Below, in pieces: positions 1 to 12,705 of a stretch of DNA of 64,000 bases. Source of the stretch: Lamellibrachia satsuma (lineage: Eukaryota; Annelida; Polychaeta; Sabellida; Siboglinidae). The notes beneath the pieces are model-generated. The model did no database searches and was not told the DNA's origin. It saw only the letters and a program-made list of their open reading frames with translations. The stretch covers positions 4,685,001-4,749,000 of the forward strand of contig BSQZ01000050.1 of assembly GCA_033239005.1 (NCBI GenBank), read 5' to 3'. The first letter of the stretch is position 1. The number at the start of each line of letters is the position of its first letter. Both the position numbers and the translations under genes were made by a program.

Positions 1-126
1 ATTCTTACTAGCTTTACATTATGTACAATGTCGTTTACTTACTAGCTGTACATTATATACAATGTTGTATACTTACTAGCTGTACACTATATACAGTGTC
101 GTATACTTACTAGTTGTACACTAGTT
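1..126. repeat. 34-bp tandem repeat, cut by window edge
   Basis: About 3.7 imperfect copies of a 34-bp unit built around TTACTAGCTGTACA. The array continues off the left edge. No coding potential. Confidence 0.8.

Positions 127-1075
<949 letters not shown>

Positions 1076-1122
<47 letters not shown>
1076..1122. repeat. (AT)n microsatellite
   Basis: Uninterrupted AT dinucleotides lying about 100 bp upstream of the truncated LINE. Confidence 0.95.
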
Positions 1123-1125
<3 letters not shown>

Positions 1126-1224
1126 AACATATGCCGACCGGCCAAACGTGTCGAAATGAAGAAGACGCAATTTTTAAATCGACGCTTCGACGTTTACAAC
1201 ACTCGACGTCGATGGTCAGTGCAC

Positions 1225-2075
1225 TTCCCGAATAGAAAGGTTAATACTGATGGTGATAAACAACATTTACAAAACGATCTAGACAGATTAGGGAAATGGT
1301 CTGAGAAATGGCAGATGCTGTTCAATTTTGGGAAATGTAAATGCCTACATACAGGACATGGGAACTTGAATGTAAACTATAAAATGGGAGATACTGTTCT
1401 GGGTACTACTGTAAAAGAAAAGGACTTAGGAGTTACAATAAGCGTTGATATGAAAGTTTCAGAGCAGTGTGGTATTGCAGCTTCAAAGGGTGATCAAATT
1501 CTTGGATTGATTAGAAGAAACATAACATACAAGGGAAAAAAGTTAATTATACCTCTTTATAAAGCAATAGATATACCTCATTTAGAATACTGTATACAAA
1601 CATGGAGACCATCTCGTAAGAAGGATATATATACGCTTGAACGCATACAAAGGAGAGCAACTAAAATGATTCCAGAACTTAGAGACCTTAGTTATGAAGA
1701 ACGCCTGAAAGAATGTGGTTTAACAACTCTAGAGACAAATAGGTTAAGAGGAGATCAGATTGAAGTTTTTAAGATATTGAATGGGTATGAAAATATTGAT
1801 AGAAATATGTTTTTTTCACTCAAGAAGGATAGCAGAACTAGAGGACATGAGGTAAAATTAGTAAAGGATCAATGTAGATTGGACATCAGGAAGCACTCGT
1901 TCTCACATAGGACAATAAATGAATGGAACAAATTGTCTACAGATTGTGTAACTGCTAGCAGCGTGAATATGTTTAAAAACAAGGTTGACACATATCTCAG
2001 GAGGGCGGGTTATAAGTAGGTGAACATTGTTGGACTCTCGATAAGCCAATGGCTTCCTGAAAACTTGCCATCTGG
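1225..2075 (+). mobile_element. 5'-truncated LINE, C-terminal reverse transcriptase (copy A)
   Basis: Non-LTR retrotransposon fragment that keeps the C-terminal part of the reverse transcriptase and a short 3' UTR. The open frame runs to a stop at 2019. Residues typical of the thumb and C-terminal region of the CR1/L2/Rex1 group are visible: GKWSEKWQM, EKDLGVTISVDMKVSEQC, PHLEYCIQTWRP, LERIQRRATKMI and LRGDQIEVFKILNGYE. The polymerase core with its catalytic aspartates is missing. Homology to a second copy at 49.8-51.9 kb (minus strand) begins just after where that copy's catalytic FADD motif would lie, so this copy is 5'-truncated as LINEs often are. The two share 3' UTR sequence up to CTTGCCATCTGG (about 2075). 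This copy is open end to end, so it is younger or better preserved than copy B. The upstream part of the same open frame (1156-1224) has no RT similarity. Confidence 0.85.
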
Positions 2076-3842
2076 GCATTTGGCTTGGATGGCCCATCTT
2101 GGTAAACCTTGTTTCCGAGAATATCGCAAACCGATGTCAAGGAACTTGTATTATGTCAACGCCTGTCATTGATAAGCAACATGGCTTCCATAGAAACGGT
2201 TCGTCAACGGAGTTGGAGGTAGGTTATAGCACAAATTATCGTAAATATTCCGTTTGTCACTGTGTTTTAGAAATTATCTTCGTTTGATATTTGTTTCATT
2301 TCAGTTATTGTTATAAACAAACCGTGTCCGTTAAAAAGCATTCTATGTTATTCGTACATTTGATTTGTCCGATTATAATTTATGTTCGTCTCGAGGGTAC
2401 CGTTGCCTACTACCTGTATCGTATTACTAGCGTACGTAAGTAGGGACCTACATGTAATAATCTAATACCAGAAAAGACGTACATGTACGACCTGTTTCGT
2501 GTATATAGTCTATCGGTTAAACCATTTGTAATAAGTTTGTATGTGTCGTAATAGTTTTTGAAGTTGTTGACATCATTTTGGTTTGCATGCATTCGTTTTC
2601 GGTTCCCATTTCCCGGAATAAGACTGGCGATTCTTTCGCGCATAACTATGATGAAATAAAAGTAAATAAGACACCACATTTTATTTTCTTGAGTGCCCCG
2701 ATCTGCTGTGAAAACTGTTGCATTTGTGTGTCCAACCAAGGTAAACCTTGTTTATAATATAGCAAAAATGTCAACAATTGTTTTCTGAAGTGGTGATGAA
2801 ATGTATTTAATTAATTAGCATAACATATTACAAGTGCATCTAACAAGGTGGGAGAAAGATGCTTTAAAATGATTAAATGAAGTTAAGTGTCATTATGTTG
2901 AATGAATTGTACAGTATTACTGTGACATGGATCTAGCACAATGCATTCTATATGTACCGGTATACATAAATATCAACTTTGTGTCATCTACATGGCACCT
3001 ATTTGATAAATATCTACGCGATAGATGTAGCCAGATTAAATTGACTTAACTTAAGCTGTTTGTATTGTACAAAGGTTAAGGGAGATGGAGATCATTTACA
3101 TGATGTGGACACCTGCATGACATTAATTTGTTATTTTAACAACACTACATGACGTATGTATGTCACATAGATGACAAATGCACATTGGTAATATAATGCA
3201 TATAAGTACAGCCCCAATCACTTAGTGATAGATAGTAATAGTATTAGTCAATGTAATTATACAAGAAAATACAGGAAACAATTTGTAGAATAGTTGTCAA
3301 ATAGTTTACAAACAATTAAAACAATTTTAATTATAATATAGATACATCAGTGGTGATGATTTCAAAAGTTCTGAGCCAAATATTATAGACAATAGTAAGT
3401 GCATATAGTATCCCTGCAACCCTTTGCAACAGCAGCAATACCTGTGTGTCATGTACGTGAAAGAATATGCCAAGTGTATCACTTTGGCAGTAGAACTGCT
3501 TTTTCAGCATTTTTGCAACCTGCTTTCAAGCCAAAATGTACTACCAAAAAAATGTAATAGCAAACTGCAAAACAATTAGTTTACTAATTTTGAATCCATA
3601 TTACCTGCACACCATTATTTCACGTTGAAAAGCACCAGAATGAAGTACGTGTAACGTAAACAAAAATAATTCCACACAACCACAACCATTGCGCGAGGCC
3701 CCCAGCATCCGATTTTCACATACCACCCATAAATCACGGAAACCGGTACATTTGCCATTTTTAGAGAAATTTTACTTGGTGGAGGCAAAAGGGCTGCTTC
3801 TGCAGATGGCCGAGAGGGAGCCAGGCCTTATTATGAGGCAAA
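2076..3842. other. Non-coding AT-rich stretch
   Basis: I see no gene, repeat array or element border that I can support. It precedes the P2X7-like gene, so 5' exons or a promoter of that gene could lie here; an open stretch at 3689-3842 could be 5' exon sequence but has no recognised motif. Confidence 0.4.
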
Positions 3843-5351
3843 ATGCACCAAGAACAGTGGGAAGTGCGGTTGCTCCAAATTGGTCATAGTCAAGAAATGA
3901 CCACCGATGTCGAACGATTATGCTGCAACATGCAGTCTGACAAATGTCTCAGCCTTCGACCTGTAAGTAATACAAGAAGGTGTGTGGCAACGGTTTCAAT
4001 CTCCCAACCACCTGTGTTTGGGGCCAACTTCCCATCTCCCATCTGTTTGTGGGTCCAACAAACCAAACTCCCACATCCCACCATTTTTTAGAGTCAATCT
4101 CCTATCCAATCTACCACCTCCCACAATTTTTTTAGATTTAACCTCCTACCAATTTTTCAGACCAACCTCGCACTTTCTGCAACCCCAATTACTTGTGTAC
4201 TGTAGAGAACATCATTTTCTGAAGTTACATATTTCTTACTACAAATCAGTTTAGTAGCAGGGTTGGAGTCATTATGATGATAAAGAAATGATAATTATTG
4301 TGTTAGTTACATAATTATAACGAAAATTATCGAGTTTAAATTCACTTAATGATAATGAACCCGTGATGAAAAATAATGATCATCATGCCATCAGGTTATT
4401 TAATTATGTTGTCTCCATTTAGGAGGAAATAGCAGATTCCACGAGCTTCTCCAGGCTTGTTTATGTTACAGTGAGTTTCACCATGTATACATAGCAGGAG
4501 ACACTGACAGTGAGTCACTGCTGAATGCCTAAAATATCCTATGAAGCCTACTTTGAATCACTATTTTCATTAAATTCCCTACACAACTTCTTTGTACACA
4601 AGTCTATGAAGACATGCTCCACAGGCTAGCCATTGAAGTTATTCACTCACTGGTGATCAAGTAATGGATAAGGGTTACACACTTACATCAGTGGACCAAC
4701 ATGAATACTAACCAGCACTAAGCAGATTGTCTTCAACATTTGTATCACTAAATCTAAATCAATCATAGCTGCTCCCTGCCCTTTCATACAGGACAATGCA
4801 TAAACAAACACAAACACTTTCTTATACCAACTTTCTTACAGAATGTACATCATTGGCTCTAACCAACTGATCTAATTAAGAACTACTGAACAAATATAAT
4901 CAGCTGTCCATGAAGCAATAACAGAACAGTATGGGATAACCAGACTGTGCTACATCAGCAGACAACTGCTGTAAAGCATCACGCTTTCTTTGTTTGCGTT
5001 TTGTTAAGCAGTCATGTCTGCTACAAAGTTTTCCATGCTGCAACATGGTTTTATATGTGATTGGTAAATAAAATGATAAAGAAGAATTGTAAATTGTACA
5101 CATACCTAGTGACAAGATGATACTACAAATTATAACAAACACATTATACTGATCACAATGAACACTCTTAATGACTCTGACCCTGTTTAGTAGCACTATA
5201 TCTGTAGCACAGAATATGCTGTTGAGTGTTTGACCTATATCTTACTTTCATATCAACATTATTTGTAACTGTTACAACAAATCAAACCTACAATGAATAT
5301 AATATTCTCATAATATAATATATATGGCATCTTGTGGCAGTAAAAGTAAAA

Positions 5352-5398
<47 letters not shown>

Positions 5399-5746
5399 TG
5401 TAACCACACATGCATAATCACTTGTCATTTTATGCAAACAGCACAGTTAAAATGCCTAAAATTTAATGATATATATTTTCTTCAGGAAATGGATTTACTG
5501 GTACTCGACCCTACAGTATTGACAAAGGTGGGACGTTACAGAGCTGACGTGTTTGGTGTGCCAGCACGAGGGGACAATGATGCTGTGCGGCATTATGCAT
5601 ACCACCAGTTTGTTCTATGGCGACATGGCAAGCTAGGAATAGGTAACCGCTGTGTTATACCAAGCTATTGTGTGTGGCAAATTATACAGATATTTCCAAG
5701 TGAAAATGGATATTACACTGGGTTCAAAGTTCATAGATTAGGTTAA
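3843..5746 (+). CDS. P2X7-like C-terminal domain protein (three exons)
   Basis: Predicted exons are 3843-3962, 4423-4470 and 5486-5746. All junctions are phase 0 with GT/AG borders (GTAAGT after 3962, GTGAGT after 4470, TTCAG before 5486). The product resembles the cytoplasmic C-terminal (ballast-like) domain of P2X7 receptors, which occurs without the channel in many invertebrate proteins. Seen here: MTTDVERLCC in exon 1, VLDPTVLTKVGRYR, AYHQFVLWRHG, GNRCVIPSYCVW and NGYYTGF in exon 3, matching the family's E-CC, AYRQF-W, R-IP-CV and YTGF blocks in order. There are no transmembrane helices, so it is not a receptor channel. The usual WCxCGxC block before MTT reads LLQIGHS, so the expected cysteines are gone. 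This points to a divergent or decaying copy, or a mis-set 5' end. The start at 3843 is the first ATG in frame; further 5' exons are possible. Function unknown. Confidence 0.7.
5353..5395. repeat. (TA)n microsatellite
   Basis: TA dinucleotide tract inside the second intron of the P2X7-like gene. Confidence 0.95.
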
Positions 5747-6008
5747 TTCATTACTTGTTAAACATGAATGCACACTCATACGCTTTGTGAACAAATTATC
5801 CAGACACATACTAAAGTTACCCATGACAGGTTTGAAACCAGTACTTTAAGAATTTTTTTTACTCTTGAATTGTTTGATATTACACAACAAATACACAGGT
5901 TAAATGGCACGGTGGTTACCTGTTCCTACCTTGCTTCTCTCCGATACATTGGGAACTAATGTCAACGATACGGTTAAGTCTTTCTAAATCGAGTACGATG
6001 CCTGGCTA

Positions 6009-6763
6009 CTAGCTCAGATATTGGTGGAGCAGGCACTGTTGCGATGTTGCAATGTTTCTGGGATTGTCAGGCTTGATGCCACGCTTCCTGGTTTTGGGCA
6101 ATTCATCCTCTATGCAGGCACAGATGATTGTCTCCTGCAGGCTGACAATGTACTCATAATGTTTCGGTTGCCGCTCTAGCACAATTGTCCAGTTTTTCCC
6201 TCTTTTGTTGAATACCTTGTGGTAACTGTAAATTAACAAACACACTTAATGATACAACAATTAACTCTTGTTACGCAGGATGACATTTGCAAGACATTCT
6301 CCATTCCACATGCTGGTGCTATGTACTGTTTCAAATAGTTAAATGATTTAACACAAATGTAATGTTATTGAAAATACTGGATATGAATGCATATGCATAA
6401 CATGATATACACATGCTGTTTTTATTTTGCACTGTATTACTGGTAGTGTATTGTAACGCAATAAACCTCCCATTGGAAATATTAACATATGTGAATTATG
6501 TTTCTTTTTTTGTGTAAACAGCCATCTGAAACATTGTTTTAATCACTATGTAGTATTCTTTACATAATACTAACTAACCCAAGGGGCTAAGTAGAAACAT
6601 AATCGCTATTTGTTCTGTAATGGAATGTCATTATTGTTGTGTCTAACAACAATGTATACAAGCTATGCTTACACAGTGTGCCCTTTACTGTTTTTCTTCA
6701 GTGGCAAATCTTTGTGCTTCTTCGATTGCTGCGAGGAAATTTCGTGCCCGATGCACTGGGAAG
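6009..6763 (-). CDS. Two 3' exons of an unrecognised gene
   Basis: Exons 6763-6689 (75 nt) and 6225-6009 (217 nt, ending in TAG) are bounded by TTGCAG and TTTACAG acceptors and a GTAAAG donor. Both junctions are phase 2, so the join reads through. Exon one encodes HRARNFLAAIEEAQRFATEE; exon two begins HYHKVFNKRGKNW and carries a basic PKTRKRGIKP stretch before the stop. The gene converges tail-to-tail on the P2X7-like gene, with about 260 bp between the two stop codons. I do not recognise the family. It could be cellular or the 3' end of an old DNA transposon. Confidence 0.45.
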
Positions 6764-6804
6764 CTGCAATAGATAATGTTTAACTGCTATGTTCCATTGT
6801 ATAC

Positions 6805-6922
6805 ATGTTGGAAGACTTTGGTAAGAACATCTACATCAATTTCAAGCCTATCGGCATAACTGACAAACGCTTCGCTGTGCACAGAACAACATCTATTGGA
6901 AGAGTCCTGAGTATCAAAACGT
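6805..6922 (-). CDS. Candidate internal exon, unrecognised
   Basis: A TTTTACAG acceptor precedes an open 118-nt stretch ending at a GTATAC donor. It encodes RFDTQDSSNRCCSVHSEAF and further acidic/aliphatic residues. Same strand as the exons at 6009-6763, but its 3' phase (0) does not match the phase-2 acceptor there. It either belongs to another transcript, has another donor, or is not an exon. Confidence 0.25.
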
Positions 6923-8285
6923 CTGTAAAAATAATTCATGTCATCAGCCTGTTCATTTATATATCTAGTTCTTTGCATTTATAATACAAATTGAAATACT
7001 AAAACAAAACAAACAATAAATAAACACGATTACAGATCTCCAAAGTGTTTGGTTTCCTTTACTTTTTGTTAGTGACACTTGAAAAGCCACTTTCAAAGCT
7101 GACTCAACAACTTGTCTAAGCCAGCTAAATCCCCTGTCTAAGCCAGTTAAACGCCATGTCTAAGCCAGAGTGGGTTGACAGCTCCATATTATCACTTAAT
7201 ATTGTGTTAAAATGTAATTATTTTTTTTAATCATAAAAATGTATTGTGCTCAAGTATCAGTGAAAATGTTCAAGAATGTACCTTTGTATTTAATATATGG
7301 TATTTGAATAAAACAATGTTGTTACTATATTTCTCTGTGACTTTCTTGGGCAATTTTTTTACTTTATTTTCATAACTTTTTTCATGTAGCTTTATTTCAA
7401 TGCACTATCACTACATGTATATCAACATAGACAAATATTTAGTTGTATCTGTAACATACCTTAACCTTTCATTAAATAACTATTTTATTTGCATATTTCA
7501 TGCCCCATGTTACAGTGGCCTACTTTCCATTTAGTGATGTACCCATCAAATTGACGTTGGATGGTAGCAATGTGTTATTTCCTAAATATGTGGTGAGTAT
7601 CCATAATTGGTAATGTTTATACTGCTCATATTCTATACTGTAGTAAAAGTTTATATAGTACATAACATATTATTCGCTTTGATTACCAGTTGCTTTCTGG
7701 ATATTTTTTTGTTGTCAAATGCTTGTTTTCTGTCTGACATAGTTATATGAACATCTGTCGACAGGCACAATTCACAACAGGAAGGCTGGTATATTACTGC
7801 TAGTCTGGGATGGTTTTACATTACAACCCAATTGGAGGCATTATATTTAACAATGAGACAATGGATGTGTCAATGAGGCAGGGCTATACACAACACACAA
7901 CACCATAGAACCTGATAACAGATTGGACTGATGCTTATATGTGTGCACTGATGGGACAGTAGAGCACTGAAGCTTCTAGTGTTGTGACAACAATGTTTGC
8001 ATTTTAACTTAAAACAACCATTCTTCCATAACCGTTTCTCTTTCCACATATTTAGATGATCAATATGTGTTTGTTCATATTATGATGTAACGTTTTCAAT
8101 TTGCTACATGTCAATGGGCCAATTAATTTATCCAAGCATGAGCATAACGTAGGGCCATACTTAAATGCCTTACATTTCTAGAAGAATGACAAATGAACGT
8201 AATTTCATTGAAGACATAGCCGGCAAGATAAATTGTGCATAGCCTTGGTGCCTGACAACTACATTATTCATCAGGCATTTTGTAT
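6923..8285. other. Non-coding AT-rich stretch
   Basis: No repeat array seen; three copies of a CTAAGCCAG-like phrase occur near 7115-7165. One candidate exon (7516-7592) is listed separately. Confidence 0.4.
7516..7592 (+). CDS. Candidate small exon, unrecognised
   Basis: A 77-nt open stretch between ATGTTACAG and GTGAGT, encoding AYFPFSDVPIKLTLDGSN. Both splice borders are good. No neighbouring exon was found, and the family is not recognised. Confidence 0.3.
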
Positions 8286-8459
8286 AACAAAATGTGAAAC
8301 CGAAAAGTGGAGGGTAGAAGGAAGTGGAGAAGAAGAAGACCGAGACTGAGATGGGAGGACTGCGTGAAGACAGATTTACTGGGAGGGGAATGGAGAATGA
8401 GGGCGATGAATAGAGGGGAGTGGAGACAATTGGAGGAGACAGTAGTAAAACGGGACTAG
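8286..8459 (+). mobile_element. LINE 3' fragment (RTE/Jockey-like RT C-terminus)
   Basis: An open stretch ending in TAG at 8457-8459 encodes RKWRRRRPRLRWEDCVKTDL followed by a WR..MNRGEWRQLEE block. The pattern R-RPR-RW-D-V--DL...A--R--WR is the well-known extreme C-terminus of RTE/Jockey-type reverse transcriptases. No upstream polymerase domain is left, so this is a short 5'-truncated copy. Confidence 0.6.
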
Positions 8460-9368
8460 TTATGAAGAAGGGGAAAATACACCATCAACCAGTATCAGTG
8501 CCAGCCTCATCCGGACTACAGGGAAAAAGAGGAGAGCAACAACAATATCTAGTCTAAGCACATGGATGAGTTTTGCTACACTAAGCCTATGTCATGGAGA
8601 TTATCAACATGCCACATATGCAACATGCAGGCACTATATTTTATGTGGGTGTGTGCGTGCGCACCGCTACAACAGATCAAATGGTGTCCTCGACCAGACC
8701 TGGGGCGGAAGTTCTCGGTACTCCAGTAATTTTTTTTTTAATATTCGTACTCATATAACTTATGTGTCAGGTACTCGTGCTCATACTCAATGTACCCAGA
8801 ATTTATGAGTACATTATGAGTACATTTGTGTACTTTTCAATATATACTGTGAAAACTAATGTATTTGTAGTTAACAAAATTAAACTATCCTGACGTATTT
8901 CAATGTTCAATTATTTTTTCAATACTTTTTTTTTCTGATTGATTATGCCCCTTGCCTTGCCATTCCTACACATAGCACACACCCATTTTCCAATAGCCAT
9001 GACTATGATACCAAAAAAAAACATACAGCAACTTTTCCCAATAAGAAACACCCTGTTAAGCAAACAATTGTTTAATTTAAGTTATATTGTTGTATCCTGT
9101 CGGGTTGCGTCGGGTCGTAACGTTAGTAAAGTTACTTGCAATTAAAACGTTGATTATTATATGTTTTCATTCCTCTCACATACACACGTTCATGAACGAC
9201 TTACACATAAACCCACATTCTGGAAACAACTTAACTGGTGTTAAACCTGAACTGTGTGAAGGCACCAAATGCGACATAGCCATAGCATAGGGCCGGGGTT
9301 CCGGGTATCGATCCGATGCCGATACTCGCTCTAGGCTTAGGATAGTAATAATAAGAAAATGTACTAAC
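8460..9368. other. Non-coding, intron or intergenic
   Basis: A run of GTACTC/GAGTAC phrases at about 8735-8835 may belong to a decayed DNA transposon; no paired terminus was found. No gene is supported. The downstream exons of the gene starting at 9565 (minus) would have to lie here or further left. Confidence 0.35.
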
Positions 9369-9565
9369 GTGTCGAATAGAATTTCTGCCACTTCACTGTC
9401 TTTAATTTTTAAGACAGTCTTCAGGCGATCCCAACGTCCCTTTTGGTTTTTCAGTGTCACTCGTGTTGCCAATCTCGCTTTATCCAACTCCTTTTTCATC
9501 CTCTTCGTCGCGGAACGCAACGGTGCACGCACAACACGCCTGTCATTGTCAACCATGTTGCCCAA
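9369..9565 (-). CDS. Probable first coding exon, basic N-terminal region
   Basis: Starts at ATG 9565 (a second in-frame ATG is at 9556) and ends at a GTTAGT donor after 9369. The exon encodes a basic, probably helical stretch (RMKKELDKARLATRV) and then RWDRLKTVLKIKDSEVAEIL. This last block follows the pattern RW--LK--L---(S/D)-EVA--LL that precedes the DNA-binding part of many animal zinc-finger proteins; that comparison is from memory and tentative. The sequence just upstream is CpG-rich with a CCGCCC box, as expected for a first exon. No downstream exon is identified. Confidence 0.5.
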
Positions 9566-9700
9566 ATGTCAACAAACTATGAGCAAGTCGCCGGTGCGCG
9601 CGCGTTGATCACGCGATCACGTGATGCATCTCATTAACGTTCGGCGAAGCAAACTTCGCCTAGCTCCGCCCATGTGGTTTCGCGCCATAAACACTATTCG
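9566..9700 (-). promoter_or_regulatory. CpG-rich putative promoter
   Basis: A local CpG-dense patch in an AT-rich region, containing GCGCGCG, ATCACGTGAT (E-box-like palindrome) and TCCGCCC (GC-box core), directly upstream of the predicted start codon at 9565. No TATA box at a fitting distance was seen. Inferred from composition and position only. Confidence 0.4.
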
Positions 9701-9882
9701 CAACTTTTCGTAACGAAACAGTAAAAATGCAAACATATGTATTTGGCTTATTAAACGCATTTTGGCGGGCAGCATCATTTACAAATGTTTATTCTAGTAC
9801 CGAGAACATTATTTTATTACTTGAGCAACAAATACAGTACCTTTAAGCGATGTAATGCAACACTTGCTGCCGTTTCAAATAC

Positions 9883-10026
<144 letters not shown>

Positions 10027-10030
10027 TATT

Positions 10031-10737
<707 letters not shown>

Positions 10738-10825
10738 CATGTTGCAATGAGGGCTGAGCTGTCATCGGTGGTTAGTAGCCGTCAACAGACACTATGACTT
10801 TTAGTTACGCGTTGCAACCAGACGT

Positions 10826-10875
<50 letters not shown>

Positions 10876-10876
10876 C
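10826..10876. repeat. (AAC)n microsatellite
   Basis: About 17 AAC trinucleotides. Confidence 0.95.
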
Positions 10877-11085
10877 GATTTAGTAAAATGTATTTATCGG
10901 ATGTGATTCATATGTGGGACAGGTTTCGTGCCGGAAGACGCACAGCCGACGTCACAACATCCAGTCACATAGCAGCTCAACTGTCAGGAGGTATTTCACA
11001 GTAATCGCCTGAGAATGGATTCCTATATTTTGTTTTGTGTAAATTTTGTAGAGTTGAGAAGAAATAGCTGCATTTTCTTACTTAC

Positions 11086-11672
11086 AGTTGCTGTGTGATA
11101 TGTGACGTTATGCCAGGTCGCGATGAAGACCGATGTAGCTGAGAACGTTGTCCCGTCTGCCACGTCGTTTGTCGCCTGTTCTAGAATGGCTGCCTCCGTC
11201 GATTCTCTGTAGTACACTTGACCGTCGTTTTGTGTCGTGTCAGCATCGCACAGGAGCGACGCCACCACGGGATATACGTACCGTGAGGAGTCGAATGGGT
11301 TAAAATAGTAGTTTTTATTTTGACCATCGAACGAAATCAAACCGTTGGTGTTAACCTGTTGACAGAGATATATCGAATCTGTATTCAAGAATCCTTAGTG
11401 GCAGCGTTGGACCATTAATTAAGAGAGCCAGCAATACAGGAATTGCCCCCTCTCTCTCACTCACACACAACACACACTTTGCATTATTTTGTTCGTCTCA
11501 GTAGTACAACACATGTAAAATAAGTTATTGGACGCAAATCGTTATCACATTATTTCACATAATTGTGCTTACCCACAGGCCGTTCATGCAGGCGCCATAT
11601 AACGCGAATTGGATGGATAGTGAAATCAGCTCTGAAATTCCGTCGTCGCTCGTTGGAAGCATTGTGTCGCCA
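11086..11672 (-). CDS. NIDO-domain exons (partial gene)
   Basis: Two exons on the minus strand build one NIDO (nidogen extracellular) domain. The 5' exon (about 11672-11573) reads GDTMLPTSDDGISELISL and ends ..YGACMNGLW at a GTAAGC donor. The 3' exon (11355-11086, 270 nt, phase 0 at both ends) begins VNTNGLISF and continues with YPVVASLLCDADT, GQVYYRES and FIATWHNVTYH before a GTAAGT donor. The join W-VNTNGLISF is the usual centre of the fold. NIDO domains occur in secreted or cell-surface proteins (nidogen, SNED1, mucin-4 and large invertebrate families). No signal peptide, EGF or sushi exon is seen nearby, so the rest of the gene is missing, distant or lost. The 5' edge of the upstream exon runs into the 50-bp satellite, so its acceptor is uncertain. 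Confidence 0.75.
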
Positions 11673-12066
11673 ACGTCGACAACAGCGCGTTCTGTGTGGC
11701 GAACTATTGTGTAGGGGTTTCAACGACTACAGCCGTTGTGCGTTTTATGTGGCGAACTATCGAGTAGCGGTTTCGACGACTACAACTGTGCTTTCTGTGT
11801 AGCGTACTATCGTGTTGTAGTTTCAACGACTACAACTGTTCGTTATGTGTGGCGATCTATTGTGTAGCGGTTTCAAAGACTACAACTGTGCGTTTTATAT
11901 AGTGGACTGCCGTGCATTTGTTTCAACGACTACAACAGTGGATTCTGTATAGTGGACTGTCGTGTATTTGTTTCAATGACTACAACTGTGCGTCCTATGT
12001 AGTAGACTGTCGTGTATTTGTTTCAACGACTACAACAGTGCATTCTATATAGTGGACTGTCGTGTA
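11673..12066 (+). repeat. ~50-bp diverged satellite (copy 1)
   Basis: About 7-8 diverged units of roughly 50 bp sharing TTTCAACGACTACAACTGTG followed by a GTGGACTRTCGTGTA-like segment. The same unit, reverse-complemented, forms the larger array at 48.65-49.8 kb. Confidence 0.8.
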
Positions 12067-12134
12067 TTTATTTCAAAGTTTTTGATTTATCGGTTTGTTT
12101 TCCTCCCGAAAACATGCGTATTTTCTGGTGTGCA

Positions 12135-12600
12135 TCGCCGGACGTATGTTGATATCAGACATGTCTTTCCTCAGATCTTTCTCCTCGGAGAGCATAGCCG
12201 TGTCGGCGTTACAGAATCTGTGCGGAAGAACACCATCTGGTGAGTTGATAGTTACTATCATTCTTGCCTCATCCTCACCCTCTGTCACTTGTCCAAATCT
12301 ACCTTTCCCGTCGATCCTCTTGGCGGGAAGGTGGAGACTCCTCGCACCATCTCGTTCCGTGTCGTCCGGCCGCTGTGTCGCCGAGAGGAGATGCTGCAAA
12401 TAATATCCGCCAGGGATCGCGTGTTCATTACGTGCTTCCGGCGACAGCGTATTGGTGGAATCTTCATCGGGAGAACTTTAGTGTGGCTTTTGGAGCACGG
12501 CAATAACGTTCCCAGTGCACCCGGGGCGTTTCTCTGGCCGCTTGCCTCCGCTGTTCCGACGAACAGTTCCGACACCGACAAGCGGCATCAAGGTAGCTCC
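12135..12600. other. GC-richer block with possible exons, strand unclear
   Basis: Base composition rises and several frames are open on both strands. On the plus strand an ATG at about 12161 opens MSFLRSFSSESIAVSALQ and meets a GTGAGT donor near 12239. A second open stretch runs to CATCAAG/GTAGCT near 12597. On the minus strand another frame is open over the same bases. No family is recognised and the frames conflict, so I do not call a gene. Confidence 0.25.
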
Positions 12601-12705
12601 TTTGTAGTAATACAAGTGTTTTAACTTCCCCTGCAAGGTGTGTGACCGCGTAAAAATCAGAATTGAATTTGGGCACTACACATATTGTTTTTATCAACAT
12701 ATTTT

